Origin: CAVRXT01 sp049644285
GTDB taxonomy: Bacteria; Acidobacteriota; Terriglobia; Acidiferrales; UBA7541
Direction: 5' to 3'
Length of the DNA stretch: 64,000 bases
Assembly: GCA_049644285.1 (NCBI GenBank)
Contig: JBARRP010000163.1
Location: 6,437-70,436 of the forward strand
Positions 1-7,886 of this stretch are shown one piece after another. Position 1 is the first letter of the stretch; every line of letters begins with the position of its first letter. The notes beneath the pieces are model-generated. The model was given only the letters and a program-made list of their open reading frames with translations, made no database searches and was not told where the DNA came from. The translations under genes were made by a program, and so were the position numbers.

Positions 1-1122
1 ATCGTTGTTTTGCGAGCACAACCTGAAAAACCTCCTCACGAATTTCCGATCCATCACCTCGAGCTCCGCGATGTCAGTTTCGACCGCCCAGCTACATTCC
101 ACGCGATCCTGACGAACGCTATCCCGGCTGGCGATATCGATGCCACCGGTGAGTTTGGGCCATGGCTGCCGGAGATGCCGAGCGAAACGCCTGTGGTCGC
201 GCAATACACATTTCAGAATGCAAACCTCGGAACTTTGAAGGGGCTCAAAGGGATTCTCTCGTCCAAAGGCACGTTCGGCGGCCCGCTCGATTATCTGAAA
301 GTGGATGGAGAGACAGACACTCCGGATTTCAGCCTGCGTACGACAGACCACCCGGTGGCGTTGCATACGGACTTTTCCGCCGTTGTGGATGGCACCAATG
401 GCGACACGTATCTCAACAGCGTGACAGCGCGGTTCCTGCATACAACCCTTGCGGTAAGCGGCAAGGTCGTGGATGTCAATCCCGAAGTGAAAGGTCGGAC
501 CATCGTGCTGGATGCCTTCTCGCGAGACGCCCGAGTAGAAGATTTGATTCGTCTTGCCGTCAAGACAGATGAGCCTATTATGACCGGTTCCGCCCGGCTG
601 AGAACGAAGATCGATATCCCAGAGGGGGATTCCGACCTGATCGAGCGGTTGAAATTAAGGGGGCAATTTGGGATCGGCGACGCTCAATTCACCAGCCCAG
701 AGGTACAGGGGAAGATCGACACGCTCAGCCGCAAAGGGCAAGGACAGCCGAAGGATATGGATATTAACAGCGTTCTTTCCGAGATGAGAGGAAACTTCCG
801 GGTGAGCGACGGCATCGTGACTTTTTCCAACCTGCGTTTTGGTGTGGCCGGTGCGTCTCTGAACTTGAGCGGGACCTACAACCTCGACAGTGGAGCGCTG
901 GATTTTCACGGGAAATTGATGCTGCAGGCCAAGCTGTCCCAAATGACAACCGGTGCGAAATCCTTTTTTCTAAAGGCACTGGACCCATTTTTCAAGGGGA
1001 AGAACGCGGGTACCGTCTTGCCGATCAAGATTACGGGAACGAAAGACAGTCCCACGTTCGGACTCGATCATGGCGGCGCCTCGAATAAGGGCGAGTCGTC
1101 GCCTCGAAAGGAGGGCGGATAG
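1..1122 (+). CDS. AsmA-like protein, C-terminal part (5' truncated by window)
   Basis: The reading frame is open to the left edge, so only the last ~373 residues are seen. The sequence is a long succession of beta-rich segments (for example NLSGTYNLDSGALDFHGKL near the end) typical of the AsmA/DUF3971 C-terminal domain, in which a late segment describes a layer function 'LDFHGKLMLQAKLSQM' followed by a GTKDSPTFGLD tail. Family members are large periplasm-facing proteins anchored by one N-terminal membrane segment and linked to outer-membrane lipid transport or homeostasis; the anchor would lie upstream of this window. The last ~20 residues are Gly/Ser/Lys-rich and probably disordered. No catalytic residues are expected. 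Family assignment is from overall pattern, so function is inferred only at that level. Confidence 0.75.
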   Translation: MVVLRAQPEKPPHEFPIHHLELRDVSFDRPATFHAILTNAIPAGDIDATGEFGPWLPEMPSETPVVAQYTFQNANLGTLKGLKGILSSKGTFGGPLDYLKVDGETDTPDFSLRTTDHPVALHTDFSAVVDGTNGDTYLNSVTARFLHTTLAVSGKVVDVNPEVKGRTIVLDAFSRDARVEDLIRLAVKTDEPIMTGSARLRTKIDIPEGDSDLIERLKLRGQFGIGDAQFTSPEVQGKIDTLSRKGQGQPKDMDINSVLSEMRGNFRVSDGIVTFSNLRFGVAGASLNLSGTYNLDSGALDFHGKLMLQAKLSQMTTGAKSFFLKALDPFFKGKNAGTVLPIKITGTKDSPTFGLDHGGASNKGESSPRKEGG

Positions 1123-1215
1123 TTCCGCAAATGTTCCCACATACGTGTGATAGAGACTCGCCCGGCAGCAATCTTTCTATTGCGATGGATGCGGCCCGGC
1201 GGCAGGAGGATCTCG

Positions 1216-1461
1216 ATGCTGTATTTGGTTTGGGTTGTACTCGTGGGAATCTTGGCTGGCTGGCTCGCCGGCGAGATCACCAAAGGACGCGGCTTTGGCC
1301 TCCTCGGAGATCTCATTGTGGGGATCTTAGGGTCACTGCTTGGTAGCTTTCTGTTTGGATTGATCGGAATCGTCGCCTATGGTTTGCTGGGCCGACTCGT
1401 AATGGCTGTGATTGGCGCCGTCGTGTTGCTGTGGTTGATCCGGTTGATCACGAAGATGTAG
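1216..1461 (+). CDS. GlsB/YeaQ/YmgE family small membrane protein
   Basis: An 81-residue very hydrophobic protein, with Gly-rich membrane segments (GILAGWLAGEITKGRGFG, then GDLIVGILGSLLGSFLFGL). The motif pattern GxLAGxLAGxxxKGxGxGxxGDxxVGxxG is the signature of the transglycosylase-associated (GlsB/YeaQ/YmgE) family, small inner-membrane proteins often induced by stress. The start was set at the ATG at 1216 because a strong ribosome site (CAGGAGGA, 1203-1210) sits 5 bases before it; the frame is open further upstream to an earlier start near 1147 but that part is not family-like. The biochemical role of this family is not established. Confidence 0.85.
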   Translation: MLYLVWVVLVGILAGWLAGEITKGRGFGLLGDLIVGILGSLLGSFLFGLIGIVAYGLLGRLVMAVIGAVVLLWLIRLITKM

Positions 1462-1866
1462 AGGAAAGGCCTCTCAGCGTGGCGCCTACCCATACCGTCT
1501 GGAAAGGGGTCACAATTCTTCCAACCAGCTCGAACTTTCTGCGCGGTATCGCAATCCTTGCCGCGTCTAACGTGTGCAATACCACGGTTTAGCAGTTCCC
1601 TGTATGGCGAGCTTCTTGCTCACCATACCGAGGTAGTTCGAGGCAGGTCATGGACGAGGGGGGTCCTCCGTTTCATCTCAGAGGCCTGTCTGTTGCTCCA
1701 TTCTGGGCCCGCCGATGGGAGCTCAGTTTCCCCCTGACAAGAAACCCAAGAGGAAGCGACGACTATCACACCATGGCCGTCCAACGAACACCAGGAAGTT
1801 GAACGGTGACGAGAATCCGCAAAGAGAATCTGAACTGTAGCCAATTGGAAGAAGGAGGGTTAGCCA
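1462..1866. other. intergenic region, nothing assignable
   Basis: About 400 bases without a convincing gene. A weak 5-bp inverted repeat (AGAGG...CCTCT, 1460-1474) overlaps the preceding stop codon and could be a poor terminator, but no T-run follows. The short open frames here do not resemble proteins. A ribosome site (GAAGGAGGG) for the next gene lies at 1851-1859. Confidence 0.4.
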
Positions 1867-2166
1867 ATGGAGAACAATATCGCCTCGAAGGTCACCTATT
1901 TGTCCGTCGGTTTGGGAATCGGCGCCCTTGTTGGGATCCTCTGTGCGCCGAAGTCCGGCGAAGAGACTCGCGAGTATCTAGCGCAAAAGACGCGAGAAGG
2001 TAAGAAGTACGCGCAGCGCCAAGGTCGCGAACTCCGTGAGCGCGCTGAAGATGTTGCGGAGCGCGGTAAGCTGGCCGCAGCTCGGCAAAATCAATCTATT
2101 TCCGCAGCGTTCGAGGCGGGCCGGGAAGCCTATCGGCGGGAGAAGTCCAAAGCGCAACATGCGTAA
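1867..2166 (+). CDS. YtxH domain small membrane protein
   Basis: A 99-residue protein with one N-terminal membrane segment (roughly residues 8-26, SVGLGIGALVGILCAPKSG) followed by a charged helix rich in Arg, Glu and Lys. The segment GxGALVGILCAPKSGEETR is the hallmark of the YtxH family (once called gas-vesicle-like), found in general stress regulons of several bacteria. A strong ribosome site (GGAGGG) precedes the ATG by about 7 bases. It stands between the GlsB-like gene and toxin-antitoxin debris, which fits a stress-related accessory region. Its molecular role is unknown; probably an inner-membrane protein with a cytoplasmic coiled tail. Confidence 0.85.
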   Translation: MENNIASKVTYLSVGLGIGALVGILCAPKSGEETREYLAQKTREGKKYAQRQGRELRERAEDVAERGKLAAARQNQSISAAFEAGREAYRREKSKAQHA

Positions 2167-2244
2167 GCGGCAGATTATCTCAACTCCGCAGAAATGCTGG
2201 GCCTTCTGATCCAGCTTCTAGTTACCGAATTCAAGGGGGTTGCA

Positions 2245-2256
2245 TGTTGTACAACA
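2245..2256. promoter_or_regulatory. perfect 12-bp palindrome
   Basis: TGTTGTACAACA is its own reverse complement. Its centre contains TGTACA, the core of YefM/Phd-type antitoxin operators. It lies ~40 bases beyond the end of the broken DUF2281 antitoxin, not in front of it, so a regulatory role is only a possibility; it may be a leftover of a deleted toxin-antitoxin promoter. Confidence 0.25.
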
Positions 2257-2293
2257 AAAGAGCAGAGGTTGGGCGTTAGAAGCTCCGCACGCA

Positions 2294-2519
2294 TCAGGAG
2301 ATGTCTCGCGGGAAATTACCCCACATTTCACGACGGACTTCGGTGATGTCTTCTTCCGTGATGCGTATGTTGAGGTCCTTCCAAAGTCCGCGCAGACTCC
2401 GGCGCGGCTTTGCACTACCATTCTTCTCTTTCAAGAAGGTCCACAGAGTCCAAAACTTCCCTCTGCTTCCGAGGAGGCAAATGGCGGAGTTTTTCAAGGA
2501 CCCGTTCTTCGATGCTCAC
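2294..2519 (-). pseudogene. frameshifted DUF2281-type antitoxin, no toxin partner
   Basis: Read on the minus strand, a GTG at 2519 opens SIEERVLEKLRHLPPRKQRE, the typical DUF2281 N-terminus (family pattern LxEKLxxLPPxKQxEVLDFVxFL), and runs on to LDSVDLLEREEW then a stop. From about 2430 a different frame continues to 2294 with RSLRGLWKDLNIRITEEDIT and ending REMWGNFPRDIS, the usual C-terminus of these antitoxins. The two parts are joined if one extra base is assumed near 2425-2435 (GAAAGAGAAGAA), giving ~74 residues, the normal length. DUF2281 proteins are usually the antitoxin half of a pair with a downstream PIN-domain RNase; only ~130 bases separate this gene from yet another gene, and no PIN coding is present. 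Either a decayed orphan or a single-base sequence error. Confidence 0.7.
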
Positions 2520-2740
2520 ATGAAGCCTCTCGCACGATCTCGTTTCATTTATACGCCTGCTGGGCACCATTCCGGGCCATTTCAGCGCTAAGCCGCCACG
2601 GTCCGGATCATCGCAAGGGCATTCTAGAGACCGTGTTCTTCGGCACGGCCAAAGCCGCTATCTCATGGTCACAAGTCACCTGCGCATGTGGCGTAAGATG
2701 GGAGTGATCTTGGCGAGGAGAGCCCCTAGGGAGTGGATTC

Positions 2741-3775
2741 ATGTTTGAGCGTTACACCGAGCAGGCGAAGCGGGTGATCTTTTTTGCGCGCTACGAGGCC
2801 AACCAATATGGGAGCCCACATATTGAGCCTGAGCACCTTGCGCTTGGGCTGTGCAGCGAAAGGCCACCAGTGGCTAGGCAGTTTTTTGGCTCGCGTGACT
2901 CCTTGCGTGCTTTTCGGGAAGAAGTCGAGCCACAGGGAGAGATCGGGCCTCGCCGCTTGGAATCTGCGGAAGTGCCGCTCAGTGCGGCGTCAAAACGCGT
3001 CCTCATGTCTGCTGCCGAAGAAGCGGATCGGCTATCACACAAACATATTGGAACCGAGCACATTCTCCTGGGCATTCTGAGGGAGAAGAAGGGCCTAGCG
3101 AGCCGATTCCTTCGGGCGCGTGGTCTGGAGCTCTCTGCGCTGCGCACGGAATTAGCGGGACAGCCCACTGGTGGGCAAGGCTCCGAGGAGCTCCGTGGGC
3201 TCGAAGCCTCTGCGGGATTTTCGGTGGGCATACCAGCATGGCAAGAACAGGGAATCCCCGACGGGTATGGGTTTGCTCAACTTCTTTTCAATCCCCCGAC
3301 TGAGATTCTGATCGCTGAGATGTGCCATGGCACGGCAGCGCTATTTCTTCCGAATCGGCTTTTCTGGCGACATAAGGATGGAGAGGGATACAAGCCACTG
3401 GGGACGCCGGAAGAGGACTGTTCGCAGGAATCAGCGGTCACTGCGCTCAACAAGCCTCTCCTGTTCTTCAACTCGTCGAAGATAATCCGCGAGGGTCGCC
3501 ATGCCCGGGGCAACTGGGACGGTGTGTATTCCGTGGATCTCGAGACGATGATCATCGCTCGCTTTGCGTCGAGAGAGACATTGCCGGTGCCTGCGCCATA
3601 TAGCGATGGCTGGGTAAGTGATCTACTGAGCCTTTCGGAGGATGGGAGAACGTTGTATCTCAAGATGGGAATGTGCGACGCAGCCCGGCGGGATTTTGCC
3701 TACTACCTCGCTCGGTGGGATGTCACGACGAGAAACTTTCAAACGATCTCGAGGCTGCGAGGGGCCTTCCTCTGA
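2741..3775 (+). CDS. Clp N-terminal domain protein with unknown C-terminal domain
   Basis: A 344-residue protein. Residues 1-~140 contain two Clp-N repeats (MFERYTEQAKRVIFFARYEA... and SAASKRVLMSAAEEADRLSHKHIGTEHILLGILREK), the adaptor-binding domain of ClpA/ClpC. There is no AAA+ ATPase module. From ~150 onward the sequence changes to a beta-rich part with pieces such as VYSVDLETM and LLSLSEDGRTLYLKMG that resemble single blades of a WD40/PD40-like propeller. Free-standing Clp-N proteins are known and could bind Clp adaptors or sense misfolded proteins, but the fusion seen here has no assigned role. The ATG at 2741 follows AGGGAG. Cytoplasmic by absence of signal or membrane segments. Confidence 0.8.
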   Translation: MFERYTEQAKRVIFFARYEANQYGSPHIEPEHLALGLCSERPPVARQFFGSRDSLRAFREEVEPQGEIGPRRLESAEVPLSAASKRVLMSAAEEADRLSHKHIGTEHILLGILREKKGLASRFLRARGLELSALRTELAGQPTGGQGSEELRGLEASAGFSVGIPAWQEQGIPDGYGFAQLLFNPPTEILIAEMCHGTAALFLPNRLFWRHKDGEGYKPLGTPEEDCSQESAVTALNKPLLFFNSSKIIREGRHARGNWDGVYSVDLETMIIARFASRETLPVPAPYSDGWVSDLLSLSEDGRTLYLKMGMCDAARRDFAYYLARWDVTTRNFQTISRLRGAFL

Positions 3776-3846
3776 ATAAGGATCGAGACGAGGCCGATCT
3801 ACCAGCCAGCCGGCGGCCTGAACCGAATTACTTGCAGGGGCGCCCA

Positions 3847-3873
3847 AATGACTATAGTGACCATAATGACTAT
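3847..3873. promoter_or_regulatory. putative operator of the Phd/VapC locus (direct repeats)
   Basis: Upstream of the antitoxin start, AATGACTAT occurs twice (3847-3855 and 3865-3873), and the first copy merges into an 8-bp palindrome ACTATAGT. TATAGT and CATAAT in this stretch could be -10 elements. Repeats in this position are typical of sites bound by the antitoxin itself, which usually represses its own operon; here this is inferred from position and repetition. Confidence 0.35.
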
Positions 3874-3887
3874 TTGAGGAGCAGCGC

Positions 3888-4148
3888 ATGGGCAAATCGA
3901 ATCGAACGTGGGCGGTCGCGAAGGCCAAGGCGCAACTGAGCTCGGTCATCGATCGCGCGCTCGCCGAAGGGCCGCAGACGATCACGCGGCGAGGGCGGAA
4001 GGCCGCAGTCGTGGTATCGGCGGAGGAGGGGGAACGCCGGACGGAACGCAAGGGGAGTCTGGCGGAGTTCTTTGCCTCCTCGCCCCTGCGCGGCGCGCGA
4101 GTGCGGATTAGGCGCTCGAATCAGAAGGCGCGCAAGATGGAGCTTTGA
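3888..4148 (+). CDS. Phd/YefM-family antitoxin
   Basis: An 86-residue protein starting MGKSNRTWAVAKAKAQLSSV, the Phd/YefM pattern (WxVAxAKAxLSxVIDxAxxxGPQxITRRGRKxAVVVS) of the N-terminal DNA-binding dimer domain. The C-terminal ~30 residues (AEFFASSPLRGARV...) are the toxin-binding tail. A ribosome site (GAGGAG) stands 8 bases before the ATG. Its stop overlaps the TTG start of the next gene, the classic coupled toxin-antitoxin arrangement. The partner is a PIN-domain protein of FitB/VapC type, so this would neutralise a ribonuclease; Phd-family antitoxins pair with several toxin types, PIN included. Intact while its toxin is frameshifted. Confidence 0.9.
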   Translation: MGKSNRTWAVAKAKAQLSSVIDRALAEGPQTITRRGRKAAVVVSAEEGERRTERKGSLAEFFASSPLRGARVRIRRSNQKARKMEL

Positions 4149-4584
4149 GCTTTCTCCTCGATACGAATGTGGTCTCGGAGTGGGTGAAGCCACGGCCGGA
4201 TACGCACGTGGTCAAGTGGCTTGCTGAGACCGACGAGGAGAGCGTTTTTCTCAGCGTGATCACGTTCGCGGAGATTCGGCTTGGCGTCGAAGAGATGGCG
4301 GCAGGACTGCATCGGGAAAGGCTCGCGTCGTGGCTGGACGTGGAGCTTCCGGCAAGGTTCGAAGGGCGCATGGTCGGCGTGAATTTGGCGGTGGCCGGCG
4401 TGTGGGGCAGGCTGATGGCACAGAGCAACCAGGCCGATTTCAATCTGAGCGTCATGGACGCGTTGCTGCCACAGCCGAAGTCCACGGGCTCACGTTGGTC
4501 ACGCGGAATACGAGGCATTTTGAGAGGCTCGGCACCGAGGTGCTCAATCCTTGGGCCACCCTCCAAGGCGGTGATTCTTCGTGA
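4145..4584 (+). pseudogene. vapC: frameshifted VapC/FitB-type PIN toxin
   Basis: The gene starts with TTG overlapping the antitoxin stop, giving LSFLLDTNVVSEWVKPRPD, the first PIN motif with catalytic Asp, then FAEIRLGVEEM with the second acidic residue, then SVMDALL with the third. At ~4463-4468 the frame shifts; the continuing frame reads AATAEVHGLTLVTRNTRHFE and LNPWAT, the fourth PIN motif and normal end at 4584. Normal members have two codons between MDA and AATA; here only two bases remain, consistent with a 4-base deletion (or 1 base plus a missing codon). In the original frame translation would run on to 4618 with an unrelated tail lacking the Asn motif. All four active-site regions exist but not in one frame, so the ribonuclease is probably inactive unless the shift is a sequence error. 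Confidence 0.85.
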
Positions 4585-4629
4585 AATCAGAAGCTGTGAG
4601 GACGGGTGCGGAAAATGAATCGACGGGTG

Positions 4630-5505
4630 TCACTCCGATTGCGGCAGCTGAGCCCGCATCTTCTTCTCTTTGATCTTCTTGACTTGATCGACCAGATCGT
4701 CGGCGAGCTTTAGATCGGTATCGCGGTCTTCGCGATTCCATTCCATGTCCGCCTTTTGTCTGTAGAGCAGATTCAAATAGGCCATCGCATCGTCATAGTC
4801 AGGCTTCAAGTCGATAGCTTTTTTGAGACAGCTGATGCCTTCGTCCACCGTCGCACCATTGTCCCGGACAAGAGCTGCGGTGACCGATGGAGGCATGGCT
4901 TCATCGTCCGGTAGTTCTTCGCGAGTTGTTTCATTGAAGGTCGCTCGCAGTTCTTTGTTTTCTTTGTAAGCGATCAACCAATCTATCGCACCGATCCAGT
5001 AATAAGGTTCAGGGTCGTCGGGTTGCAGCTTGATGTGCAGGCGGTGGTACGACTTCGATTCCTCGAACTTCTTCGGGTCGAATGGAGTGCCTCCGAGGTT
5101 GTAGAGAATGGTACCAATCCCATCGATCGCCGGGAGATTGTTTGGGTCCAATTGCAGAACCCCTTTGAACTCCTCGATGGATTTGTCTGCAAGGTGGATG
5201 TTTTCTTCGCCAGGCGCTCCGGGGATGTACTGGGATGCATACGCAGTCGCGAGATACAGACGGGCTTTCAGAGAATTCGGATCGAGCTCCTTTGCCTGCC
5301 TGAAGTACTCGATGGCCGCATCGAACGTCCCATCTTTGTAAGCAGCGACTCCTTTGCGCAGGAGTTCAGGCGCTTCTAGTTTGTCGTCGCTTGCCTGCCG
5401 TCGGGCTCGTGGAGGAGACGACATGGCCGGGGAAGGCATACTCGGACCGAAGGCGATTCCTAAGAGGAAAAGTGCGCCCAGGCGCAATGTCAGGCTTGAC
5501 GTCAT
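4630..5505 (-). CDS. exported TPR-repeat protein
   Basis: About 291 residues. An N-terminal signal-like segment (LTLRLGALFLLGIAFGPSMP) is followed by TPR units: KGVAAYKDGTFDAAIEYFRQAKELDPNS, SIEEFKGVLQLDPNNLPAIDGIGTILY, SYHRLHIKLQPDDPEPYYWIG and CLKKAIDLKPDYDDAMAYLN. TPR arrays are protein-binding scaffolds; the signal suggests a periplasmic location. The ATG at 5505 was chosen because GGAAG lies 5-6 bases before it; a GTG at 5511 is in frame. It faces the toxin pseudogene tail to tail with a 45-base gap. A Lys/Glu-rich end (KIKEKKMRAQLPQSE) closes the protein. Specific partner unknown. Confidence 0.85.
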   Translation of the reverse strand: MTSSLTLRLGALFLLGIAFGPSMPSPAMSSPPRARRQASDDKLEAPELLRKGVAAYKDGTFDAAIEYFRQAKELDPNSLKARLYLATAYASQYIPGAPGEENIHLADKSIEEFKGVLQLDPNNLPAIDGIGTILYNLGGTPFDPKKFEESKSYHRLHIKLQPDDPEPYYWIGAIDWLIAYKENKELRATFNETTREELPDDEAMPPSVTAALVRDNGATVDEGISCLKKAIDLKPDYDDAMAYLNLLYRQKADMEWNREDRDTDLKLADDLVDQVKKIKEKKMRAQLPQSE

Positions 5506-5831
5506 CGACACTTCCGAGTGATTTGGACACCAAGGACAGCGACATATTCCCGGGGGGGGGGATTCTACAGAGAATGACTTTTCTCGAAGGCATCGAGTTC
5601 CGAAGAGGGGTCGCGACTAGGCCGACTTGCGGCGCCGTGCTACGGCGGCTAGAAGCGGTCATTGGTCGGTGACTATCGATGAACGTTGGGTGCCAAGAAA
5701 TTTAGGGTGAGATCCTTCGCTTCGCTAGGATGACAAGCGCGCGAAGCGTGCTTCCGACTCCGAAACCCAGGGCTTCGAGGCCGGATCAGCGATGGGAAGC
5801 AAGGAGTCTTGGGTGAGATCGGTACTCCTCC
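5506..5831. other. intergenic region with G10 tract and dispersed repeat
   Basis: About 325 bases between the TPR gene and the flavoprotein gene. It contains a run of ten G (5552-5561) and one copy of the dispersed short repeat (5710-5735). No protein-like frame and no clear promoter was recognised. Upstream sequence for the TPR gene on the minus strand lies here. Confidence 0.4.
5710..5735 (+). repeat. dispersed short repeat, copy 1
   Basis: AGATCCTTCGCTTCGCTAGG followed by ATGACA resembles the copies at 23954, 29571, 29661, 33006 and 33076 and the palindromic element at 35419 (shared core TTCGCT-GCGCT-AGGATGAC). Intergenic position as for all other copies. Confidence 0.6.
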
Positions 5832-7613
5832 TTATGCCTCTGCGGCGGCGTTTCTTCCGGCGATGCGGCCCTGGACCGTGCATCTGGCGAGGCCGTGGAG
5901 ACTGAATCCACCTGCTGACTCGCCTCCGCAGTAGAGGCCGGGTATGACCTGGCCGTAAAAGTCTACCACCTGGCACTTTGCGTTGATCCTTAGACCGGCG
6001 CGCGTGTCGTGGATTACGGGCACGGCCCAGGCAGCGTAGAACGGAGGCGTCTGGATCTTATATTTAGGGGCGGGCTTTCCAAAGTCTGGGTCGTTGCCTG
6101 CGTCCACGTAGGAGTTGTACTTGTTCACCGTGTTTTGCAGCGCGCCGGCGGGCATCGGCTTTCGCTGATATTTGTTGACAATATTGGCGGCCAATGCCGC
6201 GATTGTGTCTCCGACCGAGAAGTATCCCGCGGCGATATCCACGTAGGGAGGCGCAACTGTCCAAGCTTCGCGGTTCACTGCATCTGAGTCGAAGATCGCC
6301 CAGATCGGCCCGCCTCCGTTGGATGCATCGCCCGTTCCCGCCAAGGCCGCATTGAGGTAATTTGATGGCGAGTATTTGATATCCGCGGCATTGTGATAAC
6401 TCCCGGGGGTGTACGGCTTAATGGAATTGTAAGTGTTAGCCGTGAGCTGGCCTTTCGTCTCATCGTAGAATCTAAGACCCACCTGGTTCACGAGGATCAG
6501 GTCTTGATAATCCTTCACCGCAAGGCCGACAGCGCGCGCGAGAGGGAATACCGGGCTCGTCGGCTGCCAAGGCAGTGCTATATAACCGTACTGACACCCA
6601 ATCCTGCCCGGCTTGGTAATATTTAGGCCAAATTCTCCCGTTTGATTGTAGGCGCCCCAGAGTGATGCCCCGATGGCGATGGCCGCCAGCTCGCCGCTGG
6701 CGTCTTGGTAGGTATAGGGTTCACCGGCCACGCTGTACTCCTCAGTCAGTCGCGGGTCGAAGATTCTGCGGAAGTTGACGTTGCTGCTGGAGCCGCCGGT
6801 AGCGATAATGACGCCCTTCTTCGCCCGGATGTTGACGGTCTTGCCTTGGTTGGTGGCCATGATTCCAAGAACCCGTCCCGACGAGGGCTCTTCCCTGATA
6901 ATGCTGGTCATCCTGTGCTGCAAAAGAATCGGCACGCCCAACTTCCTTGCGCTTGCTTCGAGCGGCCTAATGACCCCGATACCTGAATAGGTGGTGGCTT
7001 GCTCGGCGGCGGGCACCGGTACGCCGGTCTGAACCCGTGGCCATGCCATTGGGGCGGCATGGTTCTCTCTCGGAGCGGAGTTGCCGGTGGAGTTCGCGCC
7101 GCGTATGTCCGGCGCTATGGGGAAAAATGTGACTCCATGAGCTACCAGGAATTCATACGTCGGCGCACTGTTGTCGGCGAAGGCGCGTATGATTTCCCTG
7201 TCGTTATATCTGTAATCCGGGAACCCGTTGGGTTCGACGATGGACCAATCTGTCAGGTCGGCGAACACGAGGTCGGGCGAATCCACGATCCCATATTTCT
7301 GCTGAGCGCTTGTCCCACCGCCAAGCGCCACATTTCCCCCGCTTAGGATGGCGTGGCCGCCAACGTCCCAGTTCGCGTCGATCAGGAGCACGGAGGCCCC
7401 GTGCTCGGTAGCCTCAATGGCTGCGGGGAGCCCTGCGGCGCCAGCCCCGACAACGACGACATCCGCCTCTCGGTCCCACTTCGCAGGCCGCCCGTGAGGC
7501 CTCGCTTCCTTTGCGGCAAGCTCAGTGAAGGCACCCGCGCCGACGCCGACTGCTGTCGTTTTGATGAAATCTCTGCGTGAGAAACCCTTGGTATCTCCTC
7601 GACTCCGTTTCAT
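5832..7613 (-). CDS. Tat-exported FAD-dependent oxidoreductase (fumarate reductase/KsdD-like flavoprotein family)
   Basis: About 593 residues. The N-terminus carries a twin-arginine signal (SRRDFIKTTAVGVGAGAF), so it is probably exported folded with cofactor. Next comes the FAD dinucleotide fold VVVVGAGAAGLPAAIEATEHG, and later the typical flavoprotein segments GVIIATGGSSSN and a C-terminal GLYCGGESAGGFSLHGLARC then GRIAGRNAAAEA, the second FAD contact. This layout is that of the FAD_binding_2 family (fumarate reductase, 3-ketosteroid dehydrogenase, urocanate reductase). The substrate cannot be read from the sequence. The ATG at 7613 follows AGGAAAGAG by ~9 bases; in-frame TTG/ATG codons at 7649/7646 are less good. 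Divergent from degQ. Confidence 0.85.
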   Translation of the reverse strand: MKRSRGDTKGFSRRDFIKTTAVGVGAGAFTELAAKEARPHGRPAKWDREADVVVVGAGAAGLPAAIEATEHGASVLLIDANWDVGGHAILSGGNVALGGGTSAQQKYGIVDSPDLVFADLTDWSIVEPNGFPDYRYNDREIIRAFADNSAPTYEFLVAHGVTFFPIAPDIRGANSTGNSAPRENHAAPMAWPRVQTGVPVPAAEQATTYSGIGVIRPLEASARKLGVPILLQHRMTSIIREEPSSGRVLGIMATNQGKTVNIRAKKGVIIATGGSSSNVNFRRIFDPRLTEEYSVAGEPYTYQDASGELAAIAIGASLWGAYNQTGEFGLNITKPGRIGCQYGYIALPWQPTSPVFPLARAVGLAVKDYQDLILVNQVGLRFYDETKGQLTANTYNSIKPYTPGSYHNAADIKYSPSNYLNAALAGTGDASNGGGPIWAIFDSDAVNREAWTVAPPYVDIAAGYFSVGDTIAALAANIVNKYQRKPMPAGALQNTVNKYNSYVDAGNDPDFGKPAPKYKIQTPPFYAAWAVPVIHDTRAGLRINAKCQVVDFYGQVIPGLYCGGESAGGFSLHGLARCTVQGRIAGRNAAAEA

Positions 7614-7834
7614 ACGATTCGTCTCTTTCCTGGGCGTGATCCCCATCAAATGGGCTGACCATCAGCGAGAGCCAGAGCCGTTCCTACTCCCGTTGCAAAT
7701 CCTTGTCAACGTGGAAGACTTACTGCAGGGTTTTTGCCGGAAAGGCGGGCCCGGGGGCCAAGCCCGGATCCGGTTGCTTGCAAGCACCAGAGCGAAACGT
7801 CCATCCAGTCAGGGCCAGCGGGCTGTGATATAAG

Positions 7835-7843
7835 TGGTATAAT
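7835..7843 (+). promoter_or_regulatory. extended -10 promoter of degQ
   Basis: TGGTATAAT matches the extended -10 consensus TGnTATAAT exactly. No good -35 box lies 17 bases upstream, as expected for this promoter class. Transcription would start near 7850, leaving a ~37-base leader to the ATG at 7887. Confidence 0.6.
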
Positions 7844-7886
7844 GAAGTGGGTTTTTTGTCTCTGAGGGGTGGAAGGGAGCGAGGAA

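Noticed and set aside
2240..2707. 155-codon plus-strand frame
   Set aside because: No protein-like pattern; the minus strand here explains the sequence as a broken antitoxin.
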